From Roridomyces roridus (Eukaryota > Basidiomycota > Agaricomycetes > Agaricales > Mycenaceae), in NCBI GenBank assembly GCA_029378245.1, contig JARKIF010000009.1, forward strand, positions 124,001 through 188,000: 64,000 nucleotides of DNA, written 5' to 3'. This document shows, piece by piece, positions 1 to 10,741 of this stretch. Numbering within the stretch: position 1 is the stretch's first letter; each line of letters begins with the position of its first letter. The position numbers and the translations under genes are program-made. The notes below the pieces were generated by a model that was not told where the DNA came from, made no database searches, and saw only the letters and a list, made by a program, of their open reading frames with translations.

Positions 1-1
1 A

Positions 2-1117
2 CTGCCTTTGCCTGGAACCGATCGGATCGTGAATTTCCCAGTCAGTGTCATTCCACTCAACCTTTAAAAACCAACCTTGAAATATCCCCAGATTGATGTG
101 TCACACTTTGTCCCTGGAAGGTTCGACAACCACCGTTTGCTTGCAGCGCTTCGCGACACGTTGGACTCTTGCCCCCTTGTCACCGCCAGATTGAGGATTA
201 AAGGCGATGATTGGTGGGTACGTATCTGGCTTCGTCTTCTATGTCCCGCAGGGGCAGATGATTCCCATTCCACATCTTGATACCGGCAAGCGGGGTATTC
301 CCGTCCGTTTCCAGACAACTGAAGAACCACTGAATCTTCACCCCGACCTCTCTGTCACGCCGACCGAGATCATCGATTCCGTTTCCAACGATCTTTCGCG
401 TGCGGGTGAGCTTGATTGGGATGAGCCTCTGGTGAAGATCAAGGTCACCTACTGCTCCGAGACGGATGAGTCTGTGATTGGGTTGTCATACAGTCACATT
501 TTAGGTTGGTTTCAACACTTTGAGCTGCAATGGATGTTCATGAACGTTCATGGTTGTAACTCCAGGTGACGGAGCTTTTATCATGCAGTTCCTCGGCGCC
601 TGGTCTCAATACTATCAAGGCAAGGAGCCCTTCCTAGGTCGACCGACATACGAAAAGTATCAGATCCCACAACCTCCCGCCGAATTGAACGACAATGCCG
701 ATACCGATAGGTTCATGACGCGTCATCTGAACTTTCTCAAGGAGATCCCATCCCGAGAACGACTTGCCCAGATCGATATTGCCGCGCGGGAATTGACAAC
801 TTGCGTGGATCTATACTTCAGTGCACAGCAGCTCGAACAGCTGCGCCATGTTGCGGACTCGTGGGCGGGTCAGTCTGGAGGCTCTACAAAGCGCACTACC
901 CCACAGGACGCTCTCGGCGCTTATTTTATCACAACCATGAACCGCTGCCTTGATGTCCCTATCACGCGTGTAATCAATATTGTTACTGTACGTCGTCCGT
1001 CTCTTTTTTTGGCATCCTTCACTTACATACCAACTGCAGTCTCGCGGCATAAAGAACCCCGACCATCTCAAACCGGGCGACTGGCGTGCTCCCGCCTATT
1101 CAGGGTCCCATGCATGA
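2..1117 (+). pseudogene. BAHD-type (HxxxDG) acyltransferase, N-terminal half only, 5' end off-window
   Basis: Members of this family transfer acyl groups from acyl-CoA to alcohols or amines; fungal relatives include trichothecene 3-O-acetyltransferase-like proteins. The visible exons are about 2-40, 92-217, 252 or 291 to 504, 566-987 and 1040-1117. Splicing out 505-565 joins SHIL to GDGAF and makes a perfect HxxxDG catalytic motif, which supports both the family call and the intron. The first exon has no start codon, so the gene begins left of the window. The reading frame stops at 1115-1117, soon after the conserved middle region, and nothing resembling the C-terminal half or its DFGWG-type motif follows. 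A full member is about 450 residues; roughly 260 are visible here. I read it as a truncated gene or pseudogene. The second intron is either 34 nt (218-251) or 73 nt (218-290). Confidence 0.65.
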
Positions 1118-1984
1118 CACATGCTCATCTTCTGAGAGCTGCCATTACAACGCAAGTAGTAAGTAGTAAAGTAGCCTAGTTTACATAACGCTATTCCATC
1201 AGTATGTAGAGCAAACTCTGGATCTCGAAGAGTCGAAGTTGACAATTGGCAGCACAATCCGGTTGGTTCACCCAAGCTTGTTGGGCTGCCAGTGGAATCA
1301 ATATCTGGACCATTGCTGTGCCCAGCAGCCAGCACTCCATCGAAACTGAGTCAAATCGATGATGGCTGGATTCCGCACGGCTTAGACGTTCCCTGCGCGC
1401 GCCGCGGCTTCTCCTGTCACTAAGTATTCAGCCGCATGTTCGCACCGGCAGTTGCGCGGACGATGGATACACGCCTTTGTTGAGCGTCAGTCGCTGGGGA
1501 ATAGCATTTGGGTCACCGTTGTATCCCGGTGCCAACGTGGGAGGGCATACATTCGAGCATCGCTGCGAGCATGGCCCGGTGTTGCGCATGTTCAGTTGAT
1601 AACCAGTGCATCAATTTGCATGCTCGAAGAGTAAACATGACCTTCGCTGCCTGATCGGGGCTCAGGTTGATTTTATGATCGGCTTTCAACGGTTGTACAA
1701 GGAACGGGATTGAAATAATTTGGGAAGCTCGGGAGATGAACGATCTCAATTGTGCGGTAACAGCCCAGGTAAATATCTAGACGATATCTAGGCACAAAAG
1801 TGAGTTGGGCCAAGCATTCAAGACACACAATGAAAGGATCACTTACCGAAGCCCCAACAATCCACCAGAATGGCCGCCGAGCTCTGAATTCAACCCCAAC
1901 AAGGGTACGACTGGCAGTTTGTATTGTGAAGCCGCGAGATAGGGATGGATGCGGACAAAACATAATTATGAATTATCGCGTGGT
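1118..1984. other. No recognisable gene
   Basis: Only short open frames on both strands are present, with no domain, no splice-compatible exon series and no repeat that I recognise. Confidence 0.5.
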
Positions 1985-2469
1985 TCACGAGATAAGGTGA
2001 TGTGGATGATGCCGATGGCGACGAGTGGGTGGGAAATGAGGAAAGAAACTGGGCTTGAACGGGTTCAGCCGCCTGCAGAGTTGAAACAGTTCTTGTTCGA
2101 CTTGCATACTGACTGGGCTCACCTCATGTCGATAAACCACTCGTTGTGAGAATCATCAGTGCTTCGGAGTATCCCAGCCGCATACCCAATTACTATGATA
2201 GTATCACCAAATATACGGACAGCAGGAGCGGGAGTCGACAGCACAGGCAGACGGTACCAGTCGACGAGCGCGGGACGACAGCGACCTGCGAGAAACAGTC
2301 TCGGAACAAGATAAGCGAGAAAGATACGGCCGACAGCGAGAGCGATCTGGACGATAGCGAGAGGGACGTGGACGAGTAGAGGGGGACCAGTTGATTGTGT
2401 CGGAACATCGGATATTATAACACAGGATATCCAGGCATGTATAGAGGGACAGCGACAGCAAAGTCTCAC
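1985..2469 (-). CDS. Possible small membrane-protein gene or remnant
   Basis: A minus-strand frame at 2123-2469 encodes a hydrophobic stretch (VPLAIVQIALAVGRIFLAY, then GDTIIVIGYAAGI) followed by a charged tail. A good intron at 2073-2122 (gtgagc to ctgcag, 50 nt) joins it in frame to a basic His/Pro-rich end with a stop at 1985-1987. The start is unclear: an ATG at 2594 opens a frame that stops before this exon unless another intron is removed. I do not recognise the family. It resembles the degenerate multi-pass membrane proteins at 11.9-14.6 kb only in being hydrophobic. Treat it as a tentative exon pair. Confidence 0.3.
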
Positions 2470-2886
2470 TCAGTGGCCCAGAGAATGGATGTATCTACAG
2501 CCTGAATCCGAGACTCCGAAGTTTGAACCCGAGGAGATTCAACTTGAAGCTCAGCAACGGAGAGGCCAGGTGGCGGGAGAAGGGCGGTAAACATTCAACT
2601 AGTTGGCGGGATGGTATTGGGATGTGTACATGCACCGTGGAAGCCGAGATGAAGTGCGATGGTCGTGGTACAACTCAGAGCTGAGAGTCTACTTAGTCAC
2701 TAGTGACGCAATGCCAAGCCGTGACAGTGATTCGGGGTCCTACGTATCACGGCCATCAGAGATGGCAGCGTCGCTTAACCCATCACATCAGCAGGGTCTT
2801 CCGGGTTTCCATAACAATGTTCTTCACGTGTACACACCGGCTCTTTCAACACAAGAAGCCTGTTCGATCGGCGCGGTAGCTGCTGC

Positions 2887-3296
2887 CACAGGGGGCAAAC
2901 CCCGTGGCATTTTACCACGGGGCATCCGAACGGCATATGTCGCGGCGTCCGACACGGCGTCTGACATTGCGTTCCCACACCCCCAATTTTGCCTTCATCC
3001 CAGTTTTATTCACCGCAATTTCATTGTACAACTCTAGTAGCAAGATGTCCAGTGCAGATGCAATGGAATGGCATACAACTTCCTGCGGATTTGGGGGCTC
3101 CTCGGTGCGGTGGCCATGGACTCATTTGCCCACTGATTCACCGGTTGACGACATGCGCTAAGTCCACCTTGGCAGGGATGGGAACTGTCGCGGGAAGTTC
3201 GGGCCGGCACAGCAAATGTCAGACGCCGTGTCGGACGCCGCGACATATGCCGTGCGGATGCCCCGTGGTAAAATGCCACGGGGTTTGCCCCCTGTG
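2887..3296. mobile_element. CACTA-like MITE with 82-nt terminal inverted repeats
   Basis: The ends at 2887-2968 and 3215-3296 are reverse complements over 82 nt with a single mismatch. The element starts CACAG and ends CTGTG and is flanked by the 3-bp duplication TGC (2884-2886 and 3297-3299). These termini and a 3-bp target duplication are what CACTA/CMC transposons leave. The 410-nt length and absence of any transposase make it a non-autonomous MITE. Each terminal repeat also carries an internal palindrome (CCCCGTGG, short loop, CCACGGGG), so each end can fold on its own. Open frames crossing the element are artefacts of it. Confidence 0.8.
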
Positions 3297-5036
3297 TGCG
3301 ATGCAAAAGGCCGTCAAAGAGGCCAGACAGTACGAACACACCAAACGTATCTACGCAATTTCCAATCCCATATCGCTCCGCATAGCCAAAGAACAAACAT
3401 TTTACAAATTCTGGGACGACGGTGTCTTTCGCTGGAACGCCTTGGGCCGTGGCAGGTGCGTGCACACATACCCTTCCAATTCGGAACATAGCATGGCTTC
3501 CAGGTGGGACGGAGATGTGTTACACTTTGGGTTCGGTCACGCCCGGTTCAACACATATGGAGGTTGCCCTGGCACTGCACGCTGTTTTCAAGCACCGACG
3601 GTACGTCAACTTGACGGGTCGTGGGTTAGAAAGGCGGACGGTCTGATCATATGGGTGCACATTCCAACCAAGATCAATCAGCAATTCTTGGCCATGATTG
3701 CGGCTGATTTCAATTCAACTGCATTCCCCAACAACATTGCTGCCAGGGAACGGATGGCGCAGGAAAAACTTGGGGGTACGGGCCGTTGCAGAGCACGGCA
3801 TAGACGAGAACTTCCTTGTGTGAAAATGTACATGGTGTGTTGGGTGAAATCAACAAGAAATCAAGGCAAATGTGATTGTGTGGCTGTGTAGAGAACCCGG
3901 TTTGCAGTGACGTGATGAATTGTGACACCTTTGATCAACCTTTGATCCCTCCTTGCTCTGTCCAAATATCCAACTGGCAGAGGATTGAAAATGCCCCACA
4001 GTGCCCTGGACAGCTCAAGGAAGAGTGTTTGTGTGCAATTTTGCAGTCAGTTTGCCTTACACTGCCAAGCCCTGGTCCTCATTCATTAGCTAATAGCAGA
4101 AGATTAAGTAGGCCATCTGACTTCCTTTGAACCTTCTGTGGCAACAGGACCCAGAGCTCACTACATCTTGGTGTGACTGTGGTGAAAAAGGCAAGTACTC
4201 AACAGGCCCAGCAGCCCTGTGGAGTCACTTGGGGATCTATACCTAAATATTACCCCTGTGCTCCAGCATCCAGGGTTTTGATGAGAATTGTGGGCTCTAC
4301 GCATACTTTCAGATGGAGATTCATCTTCAATCTACTCCAATATTTCACACAAAGCATGGAATCTCAGTGAGGACACGGGGAATCAGTGTTGATGCACATG
4401 AACATCCATCACAGAGTTTATGTTCTTTTGGCTGCAAAGATTTTTTGTAATTTCTGAGGAGGGTGTTCTAAGCAATAGTACACCTCCTTCTTCAGTCTGA
4501 TTACATCCCAGAGATCCAGGGTCTCTGGTTAACTTGAAATGAGCTGATTGAAAATGGCAGGTAAATCACAGATATCATATGTAATATCTGAAATGAGACC
4601 TCACCTTGGGGGAACAAAACTCGAGTCCAGTTACTAGGAGTGTGATTGCAAAATCTCAGGTCATTTCAGCCGAAATAGAATGCTCTGGAGAGAAAGGAAA
4701 AACTCACTGATGGCAGCTGTCAAAATTGCTGATTGTAGCCGCAAAAAGGAAACAGCACAGCCACCCTCATCAAAAGTCTGAATCTGTATAAAAAGTTGTT
4801 GGGATTCTGGCCTGACTGAATTTTAAAAGAACAAGAACTTAGCAAGTAAGTTCTCGTAAATTATGTGTTCTGAAAAAGCACGTCTGTAATACATGACGCA
4901 TACATAAACCTGATTTTCGCAACTCCCGTGGGTCTGGGCAAGTCTGGGCAGTGGGAACATCGGGTTCCCCGAGTGTCACTTTTGACGTTCTTTTCGCGCC
5001 AAGATCTACGCCCACGAAGTGAGTATGGACACCGCT
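3297..5036. other. No assignable gene; AT-richer stretch with one long open frame
   Basis: A plus-strand frame stays open from the MITE to 3891 (including WVHIPTKINQQFL), but it matches nothing I know. From about 3900 to 4900 the sequence becomes visibly AT-richer and loses long open frames, unlike the flanking genes. It may be an old transposon remnant. I see no terminal repeats or coding domain to confirm that. Confidence 0.4.
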
Positions 5037-6096
5037 TCACGAGACCGTAGCATCACGCTCTGCGATAAGACACTTCAACATGGCCTCAACTTTCTTCCAG
5101 CGCCGATGGTAATCGAACGTTTGCGGTACAACGTCCTCCTCCCATTCTTCATCGTCCACCGCATCCGCCAACGTGTCGAAATCGTTGAGGCGGGGGAAGA
5201 TACCTGCCAGGAATTCCGCGACAGGACGTGCTTTGGAGATGGGAGAAGCGTCCACGCCGAGACTTTCCAACTTGTCGAGGGAGAATTGACTCGACGATGT
5301 CGGAATCACGGTAGCATCAAACGCTAAAGCCAATCTGGTCAGGCTCGAGGCGTTCGAGATGAGGCCAAGAACGAGCCATATCGGTGATGGTTGCATCGTC
5401 CCAGTCGATACCGACGACAGACAACAGATGTAAATCTGTCAGATTTACGAAACAAAACAAGCCTTGGAGCGACGAGGATTGTAAAAGGTAGTCGGAGGAG
5501 CGGTCACGGTCGAATGGATCAAACCCGTTGAAAAACGAGAACGTCTGGAGCATCAGAGGCGAGATTCCTGCCGAAACGGCGGAAAAGAGTTGGTGGACCT
5601 CGTCGGGGACGGACAATGAGTCGGGAGACTCGACTGAGAGTTCCACGATCGGTAGCTGTTTGGCCACTCCGAGGAAACGGGTGGCAGATATGATATCGGA
5701 GCTGACATGCAGCGTCCGCAGGGATGGGAAGAACGGCTCGCTGGTGAAGGCAATCCAATCGGAAGGACACCCGCCTAGCACCAAATCCCGAAGACTCGTC
5801 AAGCGCGACAAATGCTCCAGTGCCGCCCGGTCTAGTACACCTGCGTATAATATTTCCAGATCGTACAAGCCGCGTACGCACTCGGAACCGGCGGAGACAG
5901 CGAGCGATTGTAGATCCGGTGGCCTCCCATAACTCAGATAGGTTACATCTGTCAAGCGAGGACAGCGCAGACCAAGACCGGTCAATAGCGTCAGGGAAGC
6001 TCGAGAGGTTCCAGCAATGCGAATGGTGGTCAACTGAGGCGCGATGAAGCACTCAATGTGAATATGCCCTGCACAGTGCATCCATGACAGGACCAC
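5037..6096 (-). pseudogene. Broken F-box/LRR-family gene (paralogue of 20970-22547)
   Basis: Two minus-strand frames, 5317-6096 and 5037-5396, together match the C-terminal 80 percent of the intact paralogue at 20970-22547, with shared blocks such as LSRLTSLRDL, MARSWPHLE, LAFDATVIP and VDASPIS. The N-terminal F-box exon is absent: upstream of 6096 the sequence is unrelated. Between MARSWPHLE and LAFDATVI about 80 nt present in the paralogue are missing, which shifts the frame. It therefore has both an N-terminal truncation and an internal frame-shifting deletion. Family members are thought to be substrate adaptors of SCF ubiquitin ligases; this copy cannot encode one. Confidence 0.85.
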
Positions 6097-7083
6097 GCCC
6101 TACGTGCAATCGCGGGCCGCGGACCGGTGCGCGCGCCGCTCGGAATTCCAACACACCCTTCACTGTTCAGCCAAGCAAGTTTGTTTGACCTTTGATGTGC
6201 CGATGTTCTCGCATATTTGTTTCTGATTGCCGCGCCGCTGCCTTGCTTCCGACCACCACCAGCCTCAAAGCATAACAGTTCTACCTCTGGCTTTTCTCTG
6301 TCGCGAGCTCACCACCTGGGCCTGGTCCTCCTCTTGTTCAAGTTTCTCAATCCTCGACACGCGCTTAATATGTGCTAAGCACACCGTCACGTGGATGCTG
6401 TTCTCCGGTGTCGGTCGCGTCTCGATGACCAGCTCTGTCTCGCTGGCAGAGTAACTCCTCCCTTCCTAAGAACCGGATAATCAGGGTCAATCCCTCTTCA
6501 AGTGATTAAACTCGGGCGTAGAAGCCAACCAGAAACAAGTCGCCAGCGCGCATCGGATCGGATTCCGGGAGTCGGGACTGGAGTCGACTACCAACCTGCA
6601 CTGGCAGCACTGCTCTCTTTTGCACTCGGTCGAGACTCGGATTTACAGCGGTTCTAGAAAATCAACATTCCCGTCACCCGGCTAGGCATCTCCCCCAAAA
6701 CACTACAGGTCTCTCACAACAATCAGGGACTTGAATTCACAAGAGTACGCAGGCCTGAATCCAGGTTCGCACTCAGGGGTTCACCAGCATTACTTGCTGG
6801 CAGGTACCGCCAACAGCCCTGAGTCACTTACTTTTTCTGCCCTCGTCTTCGATCTCCAATTCCTCGCCCGAAGTTCCTTGGATTCAAGACTCAACTGATG
6901 GGCTTCTCAATGTTCAATGGGAGAAAACCCGTTCACAGTCAGTTGTCCGACTGCCCATGCCCTGTTGTGTGAATCACAGCCATTTTGGGAATCATAATGC
7001 CAATCCGTCTGTCGCTAGTCTGTTCACAGCAGTTCATTTGCTGTGGGCTTATTCATATTCAAATTCACAGGAATCAAGGTGCG
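6097..7083. other. Intergenic, no recognisable gene
   Basis: No open frame of convincing length or composition. It separates the F-box pseudogene from the divergently oriented ARM-repeat gene and presumably holds upstream sequence of the latter. Confidence 0.5.
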
Positions 7084-7385
7084 ACCATTCAATTGAAAAA
7101 AAAAACTCCACGTGGCGCGGTATGTCATGTACAGCAATTATTATTAAAGATAACTCACTGTCAGTATACCAGGCAGTGTGTCGGATGTCTTCCAGCCTGC
7201 TTCTCCCGCTCTCTCTTCTCTCATGCTACCCCTAACCATTCAATTTAAAAAAAATTCTCCACGTGGCGCGGCATGTCATGTACAGCAATTATTATTAAAG
7301 ATAGCTCACTGTCAGTACACCAGGCAGTGTGTCGGCTGCCTTTCCGCTTGGCCCTCTCTCTCTCACTTCCCTCATGCCACCCCTA
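7084..7385 (+). repeat. Tandem duplication of the ARM-gene promoter and start region
   Basis: Two consecutive 151-nt units, 7084-7234 and 7235-7385, are about 90 percent alike by eye. Both contain the A-tract, CTCCACGTGGCGCGG (with a CACGTG E-box core), a long identical AT-rich block (ATGTCATGTACAGCAATTA onward) and a pyrimidine-rich stretch ending in CTCATG. The second unit's ATG (7374) is the ARM-gene start. The equivalent ATG in the first unit lies at 7222 and opens a frame that overlaps the real start. Confidence 0.85.
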
Positions 7386-9340
7386 CAACGCCAAGAAACT
7401 CGCACTAGCCTCCTAAGCTGGTGGTCCGACAGCAATCCACTGCTTCAGTCTGGACCGACGATCAACCTACATGCCGCTGCAAAACCGCTAATAAAATGGA
7501 TGCACCATCAGCAGGCTCTCGGCATCATCGAGAAACACAACGAGGTCCCACTCACGGCGGAGCTCTTGGAGATCTATGCGTCTTATTTATCGTACGTGGC
7601 ACCTGGCGACGACTCTAAGGAAATGCTGACATCTACTACCAGGTACAAATACATCTCTCTCGCCACACAGAGAACGGTTTTGAAGCACCTGTCAAACAGA
7701 GCGTCGTTTTCGAAAACTGACGTCGCAGAAATACTACGTTCCCCCATCCTCGAACAAATCCCTCAACTCCTGCAGTCAGATGACAGACAGCTCCAGATAT
7801 CAGCATGCTCGCTAGTGGGGAAGCTACTCGCACACCAATACGGGATCCCTGGGCAATTTACGTCAAGGTGAGTTGGCTGGGCCCTGCACGCTCCTTTTTC
7901 TGGGTCTGACACCGGATTCCCGTCAGCGTCAAAGACGAAGACACGTTGATTCAGATCACGTATATGTTGGTCGTGGTCCTGGGGCAACCCGAACGTGCCA
8001 TGGTAGAAGCCTTTCAGATTTTGCTGGAATCCGACGCCGAGGCAGTGAGACGTTGGTCATGCATTCTCATCAAAGATTTGGCTCGAGCTGTGGAAGGCAT
8101 CCTTACCGCCTCGGAGGTGATTGAGAAGCTTGTGGAGCTCCTATGGTGAGTCCCATTCATCTCACCTCTCACTACCACAAACTCATTGTTCGCTAGTGAT
8201 TCGAATGACGATGTCGCTCAGGTGGCCATGTCTGCACTGGCTGAAATCTCACAATCATCCGAGGGCACTACGGCTGTTCTGGCGACAAACGCACTTGGTA
8301 CCGTTGGTCGCACACTCAACTCCTCACGTCTGAATATGCGCTTGTCTGCATGCCGTGTTCTCATGGCCTTGGCAAAGAGGCAGTCCACCGTTTCAGCGAT
8401 TTTGGATGCAATTCCGATTCGACGGTGGCTCGAGTTATTGAGGCAGGTTTCATTCATCTTTCCGCACAGAAATGTGGACTTATCGATATTCATGGTGCAG
8501 AGATAAGGAAGATGTCTTCTTCTACGCCACAAAAGTGCTTGTCAAATTGTCCCAATGGGATAATTTCGCATGGGCCGTTATCCGCTCCAACATGTTGGAA
8601 GTCATCTCGCAGTTACTCTCAATTCGCTCTCGGACATTCAACTTGTGTACGCTACTTGGAGCCTTGGCACGAAAGGAATTCACGGTCCCCTCTATTTTGG
8701 CCTCCATCCCGATTGAAAAATTCGTGTTCCTCTTGGAGTGAGTTGCAGTGTCTGCTGTTAAAGGTTCTACGCATCAAGTGCTGATCTGAGCCCAGACATG
8801 AACAAGACTCGCATTCGGTGCCCCAATATCACACCTCGGCCGGCTTCGTATTGGTCCAACTCTCACAGTGGCCTCGGGGCGCCATGAGAGTTGTCACCGT
8901 GCTAGATTTACTGGACTCATCCCTTTTACGACGAGGAAGTAGTACCCGATACTGGCTTCCCAAAATTGTTGCGCAATTGGCAAGACATAAAGATCTGGTT
9001 GCCGTCATCTTGGCCAGCTCTGATGTTGCCACTTTGTGGTCACTCGTATGGCAAGTCTGCATCTTCCCGTACCTGACCTTCTGTTTATAACTGTAATTTT
9101 AGTTGCGAGGATGGTCGATTTCTTTTACAAGCCGCAGAAGCCCTGATTGAACTTGCACGCTGTCCTAAGGGTCGAGCCGCACTTTCGAGTGCACTCGAGC
9201 TTTTCTTAGCCTCGACACAGCCTCAGTTACTGGCCTCCCACAGCGGAAAATTTCTGAATCTGGCAGATGGACTCCCTGTGGATTCCCCTCTCCGACGCAT
9301 CATACCAACTGAGCGACTGAAGCGAAACATCATGATGTAA
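7374..9340 (+). CDS. ARM/HEAT-like alpha-solenoid repeat protein
   Basis: Seven exons (7374-7591, 7643-7867, 7927-8145, 8197-8442, 8501-8737, 8796-9050, 9103-9340) give a continuous 545-residue protein. It begins MPPLQRQETRTSLLSWWSDS and continues with helical repeats rich in L, A and V (for example VAMSALAEIS, LQAAEALIELA), typical of armadillo-like solenoids. To me the N-terminus resembles an ARM protein family expanded in Mycena. Such solenoids are protein-binding scaffolds; no partner can be inferred. Two introns use GC donors: 8443-8500 (gcaggt) and 9051-9102 (gcaagt). GT alternatives nearby lead to stops, and only the GC choices keep the repeat frame. The promoter and start region are tandemly duplicated immediately upstream. 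Confidence 0.85.
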
Positions 9341-9957
9341 GTTCAAAGTCAAATGTTGCTCAAGGCTCCGAGGAATTGATTCAATTCGGTACGCTATTAT
9401 GGCAATGAATCGGCGTCTGTTGGGTATTCGGAACGACAAATTGCATTTGACCTGTATAGTGTATTCAGTTAATCAGTTTCCTATTATAAGTACACAAAAT
9501 TCCAATGTGAATACATACCGTGGAGAATCGAATCTAGATTCTACACCGCAGCAACGCCGCAGGCTGTTACACTAAGTAGCAGGAATTTGAAATATTTAAC
9601 AGGTTGGAGCCACATAATTTGCAGGTGAAGTTTGGAAGCCGTGAGATCGATCATTGAAATGGCATCAGGAAAAAAACTCCTTCGGAAATGTGGGCCGGGT
9701 GGCAACTGATTTGAATTCCAATGCATTCCAATGCATTCCCTGTTAACATCGCTATGAGGGAGAGGGAGGCTTGGGAGAGGCTTGGGAGTGCTAGCCTGAG
9801 CCCGACTGTAATGTAAAATAGGAATCGGCGAGTCGACGGCGATGACATGGAGCCGGATGTTGAGACTGCAGCACTCCGGGAGGAGAAGCGACCGGTAGAA
9901 GTATGAGGCCCAGGCAACACGGCCTCGGCATTTTCACTGATACTGTGTGGGCGGTAG
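9341..9957. other. Intergenic, no recognisable gene
   Basis: Short open frames only. A small tandem of AATGCATTCC occurs near 9720-9742. Confidence 0.5.
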
Positions 9958-10036
9958 TATGGAGGCCCGGAGCATCTGCCAGAGGCCATCACGGATTATC
10001 ATCGCGTTTCAAAGCGCGATGCTCCGGGCCTCCATA
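9958..10036. repeat. Perfect 19-nt inverted repeat (hairpin)
   Basis: TATGGAGGCCCGGAGCATC at 9958-9976 is the exact reverse complement of 10018-10036, separated by 41 nt. It lies about 215 nt upstream of the pheromone gene start. It could be a regulatory palindrome or the footprint of a small fold-back element. No target duplication is evident. Confidence 0.8.
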
Positions 10037-10176
10037 TGGTAGGTATCTGAGTCCGCACAAACAGCCATCAGATCGGCAAAATCGGACCGATCAACATTCC
10101 AGACGCAGCCCATCAAAGCCCCTAATTGTCGTCGATCGTTCAGCTTATTGTGCCAACCAGCTATTGTTCCCTGCCG

Positions 10177-10185
10177 TATATAAAG
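10177..10185 (+). promoter_or_regulatory. TATA box of the pheromone precursor gene
   Basis: TATATAAAG lies 66 nt upstream of the pheromone ATG, a normal distance for a short 5' leader in a fungal gene. Confidence 0.65.
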
Positions 10186-10250
10186 GTGAAAAAAATTGCA
10201 TTCATTTCCTCACCACTGCTAACCCAGCCGGTCTCCTCGCTCACTCACTC

Positions 10251-10469
10251 ATGGACGCCTTCACGATCACTACCATCCCGTCCAAGACCGAGGAATCCAT
10301 CCTCCCACCCGTCAGCGATGACAGCAGCTCCGGTACTAGCGGTCAATGCGTCGTATTACGCGCAGACACGTTCGAGCTCCAGCCCGTGAACAGCGACGAC
10401 GGCTCTGGCACAAGTTCAAGCGGGGGGTTGAGCACCATTGGCTCTGCTGGGATGTGCATCGTCGCCTGA
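10251..10469 (+). CDS. Mating pheromone precursor with C-terminal CaaX (CIVA)
   Basis: A single-exon, 72-residue protein starts MDAFTITTIPS and ends GSAGMCIVA. Basidiomycete B-locus pheromone precursors are this size, often start with MDAF or similar, and end in CVVA, CVIA or a variant. The CaaX box directs farnesylation, removal of the last three residues and carboxymethylation; the mature lipopeptide activates a STE3-type receptor. The middle is rich in Ser, Asp and Gly, also typical. No clear Glu-Arg or Glu-His cleavage pair precedes the mature region, so its N-terminal boundary is unknown. A second CVVL occurs internally and should be irrelevant. No receptor gene lies in the window. Confidence 0.75.
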   Translation: MDAFTITTIPSKTEESILPPVSDDSSSGTSGQCVVLRADTFELQPVNSDDGSGTSSSGGLSTIGSAGMCIVA

Positions 10470-10741
10470 AAAAAATACATCATCGTGTGTCCCATTTCTA
10501 TGCTGACCGGTCGCTGTCCTAACCACCGCACTTTCAGATGATCATGACTCACCACACAACGAACGGACGACTTTCGTAGAAATTCCAATCGACTAATACG
10601 CGCCGGGATGGCCGTCAACTTAAACTATCCACTTCGTTTTCAACACTATTTGTTACGACTGCATTTGTATCACGAAATTACATTTACTGCATTTCACTGT
10701 GGCGACATTTTCTATTCTATGGCAGAGAACAGACGGCGTGT

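Noticed and set aside
2989..3891. 300-residue plus-strand open frame
   Set aside because: Its first third is MITE sequence, including a terminal repeat; the remainder matches no family I know.
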